This document shows, in pieces, positions 23,650 through 35,536 of a DNA stretch of 64,000 nt (the first letter of the stretch is position 1; each line of letters starts with the position of its first letter). This stretch comes from Desmodus rotundus. Its lineage: Eukaryota; Chordata; Mammalia; Chiroptera; Phyllostomidae. The position numbers and the translations under genes were made by a program. The notes beneath the pieces were generated by a model that was not told the DNA's origin, did no database searches, and worked only from the letters and a program-made list of their open reading frames with translations. Where the stretch lies: contig NC_071398.1 of the NCBI RefSeq assembly GCF_022682495.2, positions 11,848,934 to 11,912,933 of the forward strand. The letters run 5' to 3'.

Positions 23650-24085
23650 GGCTGATAGGTTGTGGGAGGAAAGGGCCCAAGCAAGGATTCCAGCCAGAAA
23701 AGCCAATTCAGGACAGTCCTTCAGACCAACGTGGACATGCTGGGTGTGGAGCATGATGGTAAGATTCTACACGTTTGTTAGAAGATTCGGTATGATTTTT
23801 AACACATTGGATGTGGGTTTTAAGGAAGGAAGGAGTCCAAAATAAGTCTAAAATATATGCATACACTCTTAAAAAACACGGTAGATGTAAATGAAGATGG
23901 AAGAGACGGAATGAAAGCAGGTTTTGTCTTCAGGGCTTATCAGGAGTCCAACTTTCGAGAGGTTAATTTTACATGTCAATTGAATATTGAATGTGAATGT
24001 TTAAAACACAGTTAGATATACAGGACTGAAGTTCAAGAGTGAGGCCTGGATGAGAGACATAAAATTGGCAGTTGGCACAGAAAGA
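23650..24085. repeat. Ancient interspersed repeat remnant, family not assigned
   Basis: Blocks such as 'aggaaggaaggagtccaaaataag' and 'agttagatatacaggactgaagttcaag...gaggcctggatgagagacataaaattggcagt' resemble an old, widely dispersed mammalian repeat that I cannot name reliably. Confidence 0.4.
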
Positions 24086-24109
24086 TATAATGGTAGTAAT
24101 AGTGGCCAT

Positions 24110-24325
24110 AATAGCCAGGAGCATGTAGTACTTACTGGGTGCCAGGATAAATGTGTTAAGCCCATTTCAATCCATCTTCTCCGAAGCCTTGTGAAGTCAG
24201 TACATTGATTTTGGCCCAAATCTTGCAGATGAATGAACTGAACCTTAGAGGAGTGAAATTATCCAAAATGGTGTGTGGAAAGAGCTTCTGACACACCTCT
24301 CTGGAACCAGAGACTGGCTCCGTAA
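24110..24325 (-). repeat. MIR SINE, minus strand
   Basis: Reversed MIR order: 'gtacttactgggtgccaggataaatgtgttaagcccatttca', 'agatgaatgaactgaacctt', 'aaattatccaaaatggtg', 'ctctctggaaccagagactgg'. Most of the element is represented. Confidence 0.72.
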
Positions 24326-24459
24326 CCCTTAGCCTGTTCTGGTACCCACTGCAAACATCCGATGGGGAGGGCTGGATAGATGTGCTGATGAATGGAACAG
24401 GTGGATAAAGTAATTTGTCTAAGTCCCAACAAAACAAATGTTAGCCAAAAGCACCAAGT

Positions 24460-24870
24460 GCTTTCAGAAGGTAAGGCAGGAACAATCAATTCTGCCTGAG
24501 GAGACTGGGGAAGTCAACAGCAAAGGACCAGAGGAGTCCTGCCAGAAAGAGGCTGCTGCTAGGTATAAAAAGGAGGGCGGGGCCGGGGTGATGACAGGAC
24601 CGCAAGAGCAATGACTGGAGACCTTACATGGTCCATCAAGATCAGACAGAGCTAAAGAGCTGGGCGTGGCTGGGCTGGGAGGGGCCATGGAAAAGGTGAG
24701 AGCTGTGTTCCAGCTGATCTGATGGAGCCAGGGCTCTGGTGCCCGTCCTGACGTGTAACAGGCTTCACCCAGGTCTGCTGAGATGCTCCGCTGGAGATGG
24801 GAAGGAGGGGGTGGGGAGAAGACTGTGTGTTGGTGACACATTGTCATACTCAGGGAATGTGATTCGAGAA
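24460..24870. other. GC-richer segment with TATA and GC-box-like words
   Basis: This is the most GC-rich part of the left half. 'ggtataaaaaggagggcggggccgggg' (about 24569-24595) puts a TATA-like word next to an Sp1-like word. CpGs are few, and no transcript structure or recognisable exon follows. A 166-codon minus-strand frame spans it but has only low-complexity S/P/L-rich composition. I do not call a gene or a promoter. Confidence 0.35.
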
Positions 24871-27565
24871 AATCTGTGACCAAACAATACTTTAAAACCC
24901 AGGGAAGTTCCTCCCAACCATCAGTCACTGACTGTTTATTGGGAAAATTAAAAGAATCTGTCACATATAATACGTACCTTTTCGTCCCTTACTATAAACT
25001 ATAATTACTATTTTTGAGAAGAAAATATGAAATTTTCAAAATTTTACATCGGCTTATTTAGAATAATAGTGCAGTTAGCTTGAGCTATTTCTTTCATTGA
25101 AATGTGACAGATTTCTGCTGTATTATAATCTACTAACATATTTTAGTATATATTAAACATATTAACATATTGAATATTTTAGTAACCAAAATGACCTCAG
25201 GTATTTCCTAAGCAGTTTATTTTTCCCTGTGTTTTCATTTTTAAGATGATAGCACTGAGACCCAAGTAAACTGTGAAATCATTAATAAAGTGTGGAAATC
25301 AAGGTCATTTACAAATATTAATTCTTCCATTATTCAAATTGCCTCTGACCCAGATTCATCCAAACTGAAACTCAGCCTGTTTCCTGGGATTGGAGCATCA
25401 AGCAACTCCTTTTCCGGGCCCACAATATATATGCACTGCTCAAGCCTTTTCTTGAGCCTGCAATGGTCTATAAATAACAAAAATTAAAATTAAAATTAAA
25501 CTGGTTGGCTTAGTAGTTACTATGCTGGGCACTATGCCCTAGACATACCGGGCTTTATTTCTGTGTATAGAATTACAGATGTTGTGTGACCTTGAATTCT
25601 TGCAATGACCTTGGGATGGAGGCACTCTTAAGTGTTCTCATTTACGCAGGGAGTGTCTGAGAGAGACTGAGGAGCGTCCAGGATCGGGCAGGATCCCCCG
25701 GACACCACGCCTCAGAGCCTGATCTCTGTGCCTGGTGTGCCCAATGGCCGAGGCTTCTGCCCTGAGCTGCTACTGCCCCAGACTTGTTAGAGCGCCCCAC
25801 TGACAACACAGACCTGGCGTGGCACGGCTGGTCTGCCACCTTCGCAAAGTGACCACAGAGGACTACAGGGCCACTGGAGAGAGAAGGCGGATGGGGAGAA
25901 AAGTGAGATGACACAATGCAGAAAGAAGACCGATGAGAAAAAATGGGAGTAAGTAGGTGGAAAAAAGATGTTGTTGTTGTGACTGATGTTATTCGTATCG
26001 TTTACCTTCTCTTAAAATAAAAAATAAAAACACCTTATGGTTTTCAAAGCAAGAATTCTGCCATCCAAGAAGTAATTATCCTAAATACATCACACCACTT
26101 GAGGGCACTGTGGCATTGCATTTTGGTCAAATGACCTTTGAAAATTCAACTTGGGGAGATTCATCTGGTCTTTCAAAACCCAGGATGAGCACACACGGGT
26201 ACTCTGGGGTAATGTCTGCACCTGTGGATGGGCACAGTGGTGTGGACGTATAAAGCAGTCAGGGCCCCACCGAGACACGTCGCCCCGGGACCGGAGATCG
26301 CACTCCACAACCAGCCTTCACTGTGTGCCTCCCAGATTTCCCATACTGCTTGTTCAGGCTGAACGATGATACTATGGTTTTCTAATTGCAGTGATAATGG
26401 ATCATTTTTGGCATTTCCCACTCATTAGAATCTGTGCCAGTGTGATGGATTAATTTGGGGGCATTTTCTGTCCTTGGTATAATCATTGAGAAGGGACCGG
26501 AAATGGCTGCTGCATTCGGGTGAATTGTAGCAAGGGGTGCAGGACTTAGATGTGAGAGAGGGAGAGGGGAGGAGGGAGGGGGAGAGAGATTTGGAGAGAG
26601 CCGGACAGACAGTGTGTGTTGAGAAGGCTTAGCTGAGCAAAGGCCAAAGTCTCAGAATCCACGGGCAGGTCACCACGGAATGCAGTGCTAATATTGGAAC
26701 ATGTTTAAAAGTATGCTAATAGACCTGGATCCTCTCATGCAGTAATTTTCCTTTTTATTAAAAATCAACTGACTGTAATAGAAATCATGGAGTCTTTTTA
26801 TTTGCCATTTGCATTTTTTTACATTTATAATTCTTCTAGTAAAAGGAGTATCAGACGTGAGTTTCAGCCCTGCTCCTAAAATGCCCATACCAGTATGTGT
26901 TTGATAAACATGGATTGAACACCCATGCTGCACTCAGCACAGCTGTATTAATGGGACACGCGGAAGGTGTTCAGAGCTCTTTCTGCCTGTACTCACATAC
27001 TCTTTGAATAAGTTGAAATACTCTTTTAAACAAAGGGAACAACAAAGTAACTCAAAGTACAATATGAGTTAGGTTCCTATGATCTCAAGTTCTTCATCTT
27101 CCAAATTTATTCGAAAGCTACAAAATTCTGATTCTACATTTTTTTGCCTTAAGTAAAGAAAGCTTTGTTTTCCAAACCAGTCTTCAAGCTCACACATTTC
27201 ATTAATTAAAGTTGCCAATCGCCTCTGAAAAGCCCCTTACAGCACAGATACAATAGTGAGCAGAGCCTCAGATTTTGACATGTATATGGTAAGAAATCAG
27301 AGGTAATCCTCTTGCCAGAGGAAAAAAAAAAGCAAACTAGAGAGGGTGACAGGGTTAAAAATACAAGAAAATACAGAAAAGAATGGCTTGTTTAAATGTT
27401 AATAAATGACAATGACCTTTGAACTCCGGTGCGCACAAATGCAGAGCAGTGAAGGCTCAGGTGGGTTCGTCACTCGGTTCGTGCTCAGCACGGTGATGGA
27501 AAGTGGGACATGCAGGAAAGCTGCAGAGCACCTGCTGTCTGTACTCAGATACACATTGAATATTT
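24871..27565. other. Non-coding stretch, nothing firmly recognised
   Basis: No gene. Near 25200-25310 there is a faint reversed MIR-like segment. A GA-rich tract lies at about 26556-26592. Overlapping open frames of 70-90 codons around 25640-26420 lie on both strands and look incidental. Confidence 0.45.
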
Positions 27566-27580
27566 TGAAGGACTTTTTAA

Positions 27581-28105
27581 GTTTTACTTTTTAAATTTTT
27601 TATCGATGACACTGTTACTGACGGCCCCCATTTTCCCTCCCCCCAATCCCTACCCCGGGGTCTCCAACACATTCTTGTCTGTGTCCGTGGGCTATGTGGG
27701 TCCGCATATCTGTTCTTCGGCTGATCTCTTCAAGCACCCCCACCCTCTTCCCCTCCCACAGCTGTCAGTCTGCCCTATGTGTCCGTGCCTCTGGTTGTAT
27801 TTTTTTGTCAGTTTTTTTTGTTCATTAGATTCCTCTTATAAGTGAGATCATATGGTATTTGTCTTTTTGACTGGTTTATTTACCTAGCATAATATTCTCC
27901 AGGTCCATCCGCTGCGGCAAAGGGCAAGAATTCCTTCTGTTTTACATCCATGTAGTATTCCATTGTGTAAATGTACCACAGCTGTTTTTTCCACTCATCC
28001 ACTGATGGGCACTCAGGCTGTTTCCAGATCTTGGCCACTGTAAATAATGCTGCTCTGAATATAAGGGGGTGTATATTCTTTCTGGTTGGTGTTTTGGGAT
28101 TCTTA
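27581..28105 (-). mobile_element. L1 3' end (relatively young), minus strand
   Basis: Reversed L1: the 3' UTR rich in C runs (27600-27790), then the C-terminus of ORF2 read leftward. Its landmarks are 'cttataagtgagatcatatgg', 'tagcataatattctccagg', 'catgtagtattccattg', 'ccactcatccactgatgg' and 'aatgctgctctgaat'. It is strongly 5' truncated. Flanking duplications gaaggactttttaa (27567-27580) and gaagactttttttaa (28106-28120) support target-primed insertion. Confidence 0.88.
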
Positions 28106-28120
28106 GAAGACTTTTTTTAA

Positions 28121-29155
28121 AAAGACAATATTCTAAAATTACTTATTCAGTTGAGCTTATTTACAAAATATCAGATAATCTTCTTAGGTTTCCATTTAAC
28201 TAGCTTAGTTCTCATTTTAATTGTCATTGTCTATAATCTCTTCTTACCAATCACAGATTTGGTCTTTCATACTCTTTGTAATTTATAGAATCCTCTTATT
28301 CCAAGAAGAAACACCTCTCATCAAAGGTGTCAGTGTAGGTCCACATGTCCAGACTCCTCTTTCTGTTTTCTTTGTCTCCATTCATTAATGACCCTCTGAG
28401 ACCACCTTCTAAGCCATCCTCTACGCTAGGGGGCTAGTTTTGTCCATTTGCGCTGCACAGAGAAATACAAACTGAATTCATGAATTCAGAGTGAAGCTGT
28501 TTCTGTGTGTCTTCCCAGCAAATACATCCTTGTCTGATTCAAGGAAAGCTTTTCTCCATAAATGATTGTTGTTGACACAGAGAGACTTTCAGCTCGTGGA
28601 ACTGCAATCACATCAGACAAGCGCACCTTCCCAAAAGCTGCCATTGTTCATCGTAGACCTTAGAAACAGACCTTAGAAATCGACGCTGAAACAGACCTTT
28701 GAAACGGAAGAGAAAGCGTGTCTGTCAGGCTTGTGCTTACACGGGAGGGCGGACAGACGTTTGCAGACAATGTTGTCAAAAGTTCATGAGCAGTCATTGT
28801 AGTCTTGACTTGATCCCCCATTTTGCTCGTTTCTCTCAAGATTAAATGTGAAAAATGCATCTGAAATATATTTAAGGTGCAGTCATGGAAGACAGATTCC
28901 TCAAAACTGTTTTGAGACTCAGCTGAAGAGTTACTAGTTGCAGAGGGGGAGATGATTGTAAGTGACTGTAAAGCCTGTGATGAGAAATCCATTATTGAGC
29001 GTCTGTATATGTAGCCGCTAACTTGCTGACAGGTGCCACATATACACACTCTCAGATAGTCTATGTATGTGTGTATATACGTGCGAGTGTGTATTCACAT
29101 GCACATATGTGATGCTCACACACAAAAATGAGGTCATAATCCAAGATCTTATTCT
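28121..29155. other. Non-coding stretch, nothing recognised
   Basis: No named repeat. A 129-codon minus-strand frame (28660-29049) is the longest frame; I recognise no domain in it and see no gene context. Confidence 0.4.
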
Positions 29156-29159
29156 GTCT

Positions 29160-29600
29160 TTAAAATTTCTTTTTGTTTTCATTGAACTTTTACTTATCTC
29201 TCCAGCCCTACATCTCACAGCTTCCCATGTCTTACTCTTACCTTCTTTCAATTCTGTGAAATTCTCCATGTCCTTTCTGCCACCAGACTTTCCCCCATGC
29301 TGATCCCCTGCCCGGGACATCTTTTACCTGATTCACTCCTATGTCTAGTGGCAGCTGTAAAGGCATATTCTTTGAGGAGCATTCCAGTCCTCCAAGGCTG
29401 GGCGAGGTGTCTTCTATGTGCTTTCGAAGCACCCACCCCCATGATAGCACCGACTAATCATCACTGAAGACTTGTCTACTTCCTCCGTTAGATTATAAAC
29501 GGTGTGCATCCTGTTACAAAACTATTAACTGTTGTGTTCCCGGTGCCCTAAACACAGAGACCACATTTAATGAGAATTCAGGGAATGCATGTAAGAAAGA
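29160..29600 (+). mobile_element. L2 LINE 3' end
   Basis: The L2 order is visible on the plus strand: 'cacagcttcccatgtc', 'cccctgcccgggacatc', 'ttctttgaggagcattccag', 'ccgttagattataaacggtgtgc', 'ctgttgtgttcccggtgccc' and 'gagaattcagggaatg'. It covers the end of ORF2 and the 3' UTR and is heavily substituted. Confidence 0.65.
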
Positions 29601-30595
29601 ATTAGTGAGTCAAGGGCTTTGGGCAGCTGGGTTGGGGCCTCCTACATTCACCTTCACAAGGACTGGAGACCAGAAGGAAGAAAAGGACGGGGGTTCTTTT
29701 CTGTTGGCACCATCACAAACATTTCTCTGTTTCTTGCCAGATGTTCGCTTGTAAGAACAGAAGCCCAACCATCAGGGAGATTCCAGTGGATGACTTCGTT
29801 TCAGTGATCAAGGATGATTTAGGAAGTGGTTGATTCAAAGGCATCAGCGAAAAACGAGACATTGCAAAATCCTCAATGGCAGTCGTCCTACCAGATGCTC
29901 ACGGGTTCCCTCAGAGGAAACAGGCACAGGGTTTGGGAGAGGGACAGTGTGAGCATGACGAGGAAGCTGATTCTTTTCTTACGTGTTATTCATTGTTCCC
30001 TCATCGTGTAATGTTTCATTAATAATACTAGTCTATTTTTAAAGCAAACTTTACAAATTCGGACAGACATAAATTAATCTTTCTTTTCCATGACTGTCAT
30101 GCCTTTAGAGAAGTTATAGAATCCTACAATATATACGTGTATGTATTTATTTATAATAATATATAATTTATATATACATAGGAAGCTACTTATATTATGA
30201 ACCACTGCCGCCATTGTGAAAGAAATGCATGTGGATGTTTGGACCATCATCTAATTAAATCCAAGGGAGCTTTATTTTGCCATGAGCTATGCTGCTACCG
30301 ACAGAATATTAGGTCCCTCTTGGACTTCGTACTTTTCTCCACAGGTGAGGGAATTGAACCAGGTGATCAGATAAGCTTCTTCAGTGTGCATGGTTCGAAT
30401 CTTTTGAAATTATAATTCATATAAAAGAGATGCTTTTCCTTTATCATATATTATTCCTTTTTGAAAAGGATTCAAATCCTAATTTATTTATTGAATTATA
30501 TATTCATTCATTGTGTTACCAGCATAGAATATTATGGTAATAGCAGCACTAACAGTACTCCTATACTATTACTTCTACAACTACTAGTACTAATA
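29601..30595. other. Non-coding stretch, nothing recognised
   Basis: No gene. An AT-rich run of tatata/tttata lies at about 30125-30182. Confidence 0.45.
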
Positions 30596-30599
30596 ACAC

Positions 30600-30722
30600 C
30601 AACGTTTATTGATTAGATGTCATGTGTTAAGTGCCCAGCTAAAAGGATTTGTATGTATGAACGAATTTAGCGAGAGTGGTATTTCTGTCACCAACCAGTA
30701 CTCTCATTTCAATGGATGTTTA
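30600..30722 (-). repeat. Possible MIR SINE fragment, minus strand
   Basis: 'gtttattgattagatgtcatgtgttaagtgcccagctaaaaggatttg' has the order of the reversed MIR terminus. Decayed. Confidence 0.4.
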
Positions 30723-30871
30723 ACCTTCCTTTAAAAAATCTTCCTCATCTCTGCAACTATCCTTTTTATTTCGGATATAGTTAAACAGAAGTTAATATAC
30801 TTTTTCAGACTTATAGTTTTGTGTAATGCTATTAAATGGCTGAGGTGGTATTTAAACAAAACCCTCATTCT

Positions 30872-31167
30872 GTGTTTGTTTTTGTTTTTTTGTTTTAGAT
30901 CTTTACCGGAGGACATTTTTTTCTGCTTTTAGAGAAAGGAAGGGAGAAAGGAAGGGAGAGAGAGAAACATCAGTGCAAAAGAGAGGCATTGATGGGTTAC
31001 CTCTCATACGCGCCTAGACCAGGACCAGGACCAGGAATCCTTCTGGCTCAGACCACTGGGCACCAGAGCCACAACCCAGGTATATGCCCTGACCAGGAAT
31101 CGAACCCATGACTCTTCAGGAATGGGGTGATGCTCCAACCAACTGAGCCACACCAGCCGAGGTGAAG
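30872..31167 (-). mobile_element. Ves SINE, divergent, minus strand
   Basis: The reversed head gagccacaccagccg ends the element near 31162, preceded by the B-box complement ggaatcgaaccc. A small local tandem 'aggaccaggaccagga' sits in the middle block. The tail is T-rich (gtttgtttttgtttttttg) on this strand. Candidate duplications are ccctcattct (30862-30871) and tcctcattct (31168-31177). Confidence 0.88.
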
Positions 31168-31177
31168 TCCTCATTCT

Positions 31178-32210
31178 AATAGTATCATTATGGTACTATT
31201 ATGGTATTTTTCAGTATCTGCTTTATTTTCTTAATTATGTAAACATTTTAGAAAAGGCTTAGAATTATAACATCTGCTTTTAAATGTAAATATTTAAGAA
31301 ATCTACCTGTGAGGGCCTACAGGAGGATTTCCTTGAGGAAAAAAAAAAAACATATTCCCAGAACATAACAATATTTCCAAAACACAAAATAAAAATGGAT
31401 ACTCATTGTGTTCTTTCAACATAGTGATAATTGAAGGAACAAACAAAAAGAAAGAACAACAATAACAAAACTAAAATAAAAAACCTAAAAATACATGAGA
31501 GACCAGAGACCAGTCCCCCCCTAGGGCAGGAGGCAGAAATGGTCTCTGGCAGACCTTGGGACTTCACAGCACATGGAAAAGAACCTCTAACTGAAAGGCA
31601 GGTGGAACATTTCTGCTGAGCATGGGACAACTTTGAGTGAACAGCCCCCATACCCAGCACAAAAGAAAACGTTTAGAGAACGCACAGCCACATTTTGATA
31701 AGAAGAATTTATTTATAATTTTATAATTTAAAACACCCACTTCTACTATTCAGTTTTATGATGAAGTCTGATTTAGCATTATTTAACAAGAAGGGGGCTT
31801 AATTGACTAAGCCCTTGGCTTGGAGCACTGGGACCTGACTGCTGCTTACTATGTGCCATTTGCCTTCCTTGCTACTCGTTTTAACAGCTCTATCCGTCAC
31901 GTCGTGACTGTCCTCATAATTTATCTGCCTCTCCTTGCAGTTTCCGCCATTGTTCCCAGGGAGAGGCCAGATGCAAACAAAACATGACATACATATATTA
32001 ATCAATGCATCTTCCCTATTGCCTTTAAAGCATTTCATTTTTAAAATCAGCTTTTATGAACATGTCACTAGTTCTAGAACTGGATGTCGAAAGCAAAATT
32101 GGGTCGGTCAGATCTGAGAATCTCAAGTATAATCTATAATTTGGGGTGTCTTTTTTTCCAGCTTCATTGTTAAAGTTAAGCAGTTTTTAATGTCACTTAG
32201 AAAGGACGCG
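31178..32210. other. Non-coding stretch, nothing recognised
   Basis: No gene or named repeat. A-rich runs occur at about 31340-31352 and 31430-31500. Confidence 0.45.
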
Positions 32211-32420
32211 GCCCTGGCTGGCATGGCTCAGTGGATTGAGCACCAGACTACGAAGCAAAATGTCGCCAGTTCCATTCCCAATCAGGGCACATGCCTGGGT
32301 TGTGGGCCAGGTTCCCAGTAAGGGGCGCATGAGAGGCAACCACACATTGATGTTTCCTCTCCCTCTCTTTCTTCCTCCCTCCCCTCTCTCTAAAAATAAA
32401 TAAATAAAATCTTTTAAAAA
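32211..32420 (+). mobile_element. Ves SINE, AAATAAATA tail type
   Basis: A full-length copy starting gccctggctggcatggctc, with B-box-like 'agttccattcccaatc', a pyrimidine body, and tail aaaaataaataaataaaatc. I found no clean flanking duplication. Confidence 0.93.
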
Positions 32421-32985
32421 AATGACTTGATTTTTTTTGAGAAATCTGACTGAGATACACTTGGTATACTACTACTTAGGACACTTTGACAGCATAGGAA
32501 AATTACATGCAGGCAGCAGAAAGTGAAGTATAAAGGTAGAGATGTTAATCTTTAGTTCTTAACCTAATATCAAGTAACGTGAGATATTTGAATTAGCAAT
32601 AACTAGCAGGAACAAAACAAACAAATAAAAACCATTCTAGTCTCAATGCTGTCTTCCTGGGTGGACAAACTTGGGCATATCTAACCTCTTTGGGCTCAGG
32701 GATTTTTTATTTAATAAAAACTGATTTTCCTTATTATGTATACTTTTTTTGGTTATTTTTTCATTGTGATATTTAACACATTTTAAAAAGCAGGCATTTA
32801 TAAACCTTCAAGATTAGACATTGATATAAACCTGCTATGAATAGAATACACATGATAAGCATCGGTATGTTGGGATGATTAAATGGTAAAATCATATCTG
32901 GCATGTTCAAAATAAAGTTTATGTGTAAAAATATTAAAAAGTGGAAAAAATAAATGTGTTATGATCAAGTAGAAGTCATAACAAG

Positions 32986-33112
32986 GACACAATGCATTTA
33001 TTTTGTATAAAATTATATTACAAGTATTTTTAATGCCTCATACATTGCACTGTGATTGATCATTTCATTTGATTTCATTTCATTCTGATTTTACACAAAA
33101 TGCATTGTGTTC
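32986..33112. repeat. Inverted repeat with about 25-bp arms
   Basis: The left arm (32986-33013) and right arm (33088-33112) are near-perfect reverse complements sharing acacaatgcattt and ttgtgtaaaat-like blocks, with a 74-bp spacer. No target duplication is evident. It could be a small MITE or a local foldback. I do not recognise the family. Confidence 0.75.
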
Positions 33113-33606
33113 TCACTCTTTCAATTCTGGATTGTTTTCCTTCTTTACTTTCCTTCTTTTCTTAAAATAAACTGGTACTGTAAAAGTTTAGGACTCTACC
33201 AGGTTTTAAACAAACTAATTTACAAATAGGAGTCGGTGTTTAGATCCATTACTGAGTAGGAAGATTTAGCTGTCAAATATTGTAGAGACACGATTTCGTC
33301 TGCTCTTACCATCAGGTTTTGTTCATTTCCATATTCTCAAGTATAAAACTCAAGCAAACGTTAATGTGAACTGCCATCTTCTGAGACCTCTGGGGAAAAA
33401 CTGATTAGTTTTATCCATGAATCAACAGTGAACTCTAGGCTGTACGTTTCAGTGGTGATTTTAATGCACACACATTTATATTATGTTATTGTTAAATCAG
33501 ATTGTCTTACTATTCTCATTCAAACCTTCTCAATCAGAGCTAAATAAATTGCTGTTGCTAACCCAGCTCTGGTCTGTGGACATTGTATTACTGGGACAAT
33601 ATAATA

Positions 33607-33628
33607 TTATCTTATTATAATAAGATAA
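33607..33628. repeat. Perfect 22-bp palindrome
   Basis: The half-site ttatcttatta is followed directly by its exact reverse complement. It is AT-only apart from one C and one G. Confidence 0.85.
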
Positions 33629-33728
33629 ATGTGAGTGGTCAACAAATTTTATAATATTTTTTCACCAAAAAAATATTATCACCAATACAGTAGTCTCATT
33701 TTAATTTTTGTTGGATTTTATAAGATTG

Positions 33729-34530
33729 TCATCAGAGAAATGCAAATTAAAACCACAATGAGATACCACTTCACACCAGTCAGAATGGCCATCATTAATG
33801 AATCAATAAACATTAAGTGCTGGTGAGGTTGTGGAGAAAAGGGAACCCGAGTGCACAGTTGGCGGGAATGCAGACTGGTGTAGCCAGTGTGGAAAACAGT
33901 ATGGAATTTCCTCAGAAACCTAAAAATGGAACTGCCTTTCAATCCAGTGATCCCACTGCAGGGACTATACCCTAAGAATCCTGAATCACCAATTCAAAAG
34001 AACCTATGCTCCCCAATGTTCATAGCAGCATTATTTACAATAGCCAAGTGCTAGAAACAGCCTATGTGCCCTTCAGTAAATGAGTGGATCAAAAAAACAT
34101 GGTTCATTTACACAATGGAATACTACACAGCAGAGAGAAAGAAGGAGCTGCTACCCTTCACAACAGCATGGATGGAACTGGAGAGCATTATGCTAAGTGG
34201 AATAAGCCAGGTGGTGAAATACAAATGCCATATGATCTCACCTATAAGTGGAACCTAATCAACAAACAAATGAGAAAAATAGAATCAGAGACTTGGAAAT
34301 AAAGAACAAAGTGACACTGACCAGAAGGAAGGGGGAAGGGGATAATGGGGAAGAGGGAAAGGGGCGCACAGAGGAACACAAATTGAGGACTCTTGGACAT
34401 GGACAATGGGGGGGACTGACTGTGGGTTTGGAGGGTGATGGGGTAGGGGAGAGCAATGGGGAAAAAGGTGGAACAACTGTTACTAAAAAACATTAAGTTT
34501 TTTAAAAAGAAAAAGAAAAGAAAAGAAAAA
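33729..34530 (+). mobile_element. L1 3' end (relatively young)
   Basis: The end of L1 ORF2 runs from 33729 to about 34258, encoding the well-known C-terminal stretch around YTMEYY and LSGISQ (residues read at 34112-34215), with only a few frame breaks. A G-rich 3' UTR (gggggaaggggataatggggaagaggg) and a tail of A-rich aaaagaaaag repeats follow. It is 5' truncated. A short aagatt word occurs on both sides (33722-33727 and 34531-34536), a weak candidate duplication. Confidence 0.9.
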
Positions 34531-34536
34531 AAGATT

Positions 34537-35232
34537 AGCAGCCTAACATGGAAGTACAAATCACAAGACAAAACAGAAAACAACTGTCCTCTCCCTCTGG
34601 TACTCTGAGATGCAGCATCCTGACTGCTCCCTAACACTCTGGCTATAAAAGGCCCAACCTTGGTACCACGGACTCACTGGCTGCTCACTCTCTTCTCTTT
34701 TCTGTCCACCAGAACGCAGTCATGCTAGCTTCACATTCTTTCCCCTGGCCCTTGAAAGAAAGAGATGCTTACTCTTGCATTCAAGTTCTCTCTGTGGTTC
34801 ATGATAGCTGTGTGCAAATGTGTCTATGTGCGTGCACATGGGAGTGTTTCTGTATGTGATGCTTTCCCCATGACTGGCCACCGTTCGATCCCTGGTGACC
34901 ATTAGTCTAGGGACACTGCCAGCCTTGCCCCTGCAGCTCACTTTTCATGACATCAGTAAAATTTCATTGTTTTCATAGCACTCATCATGCTACAGATGCC
35001 TTCTCTCAGGAATAAGTGGTTATTCATTTGTTTCTTTGTTTTCTGATTCTCCCATCTAAAATAGGAGCTCCGTGACAGGAAGTGCATGGTGTATTTTATG
35101 TGTTGCTCTAATGTTCGTGCCTGGAATAGTGTTCAGAAGATAGTAGTACTCAACCAATACTGGACATGCGCTAAGTGTTACATGTACATATAGCATTTTA
35201 TGAGTAAAAAAAGTAGCTGCACATATGTTCTC
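34537..35232. other. Non-coding stretch, nothing recognised
   Basis: No gene or named repeat. Confidence 0.45.
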
Positions 35233-35234
35233 TA

Positions 35235-35534
35235 CCGTATTTTGCTGTGTATAATGTGCATTTATTTTGCCCACATTTTTGAGGGAAAAATAAGGATGCA
35301 TATTACACATGGGTAGTGCCTGAAATACCTTGTATCTGTTCTTGTGTTTTGTGATTATTTGTTACAATTTCTTGTACCATAATATGTTCAAACATAAATG
35401 CTAAAATTCATTTATAATACCAAAAACAAGTATCTAAATATAAATAAATAATTAAATTAAAAAATTAAAAGATTTTTTTTTCCTGACAGTTTGGGCCAAA
35501 AACATGGGTGCTCATTATACATGGCAAAATATGG
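35235..35534. mobile_element. 300-bp terminal-inverted-repeat element with TA duplication
   Basis: The left end starts ccgtattttgctgtgtataa and the right end, reversed, starts ccatattttgccatgtataa. These inverted repeats match at about 22 of 26 bases, with weaker similarity further in. TA flanks both ends (35233-35234 and 35535-35536), as for Tc1/mariner elements. The left part also folds on itself: 35246-35269 is nearly complementary to 35286-35309. The middle is AT-rich and non-coding. It is non-autonomous. I do not know its name, and the superfamily is inferred from the TA only. Confidence 0.82.
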
Positions 35535-35536
35535 TA

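Larger units (their letters stand above)
32421..33726. other. AT-rich non-coding stretch
   Basis: No gene. Apart from the inverted repeat at 32986-33112 and the palindrome at 33607-33628, nothing is recognised. Confidence 0.5.

Noticed and set aside
24464..24964. 166-codon minus-strand open frame, the longest in the window
   Set aside because: Serine/proline/leucine-rich composition expected from GC-richer non-coding DNA, with no recognised domain, splice context or neighbouring exons.
28660..29049. 129-codon minus-strand frame
   Set aside because: Serine/threonine-rich without a motif I recognise. It is isolated and adjoins an L2, so it is probably chance or old repeat.
30120..30185. AT-rich tract as a possible origin or matrix attachment site
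   Set aside because: Base composition alone gives no support; many such tracts occur in this AT-rich window.
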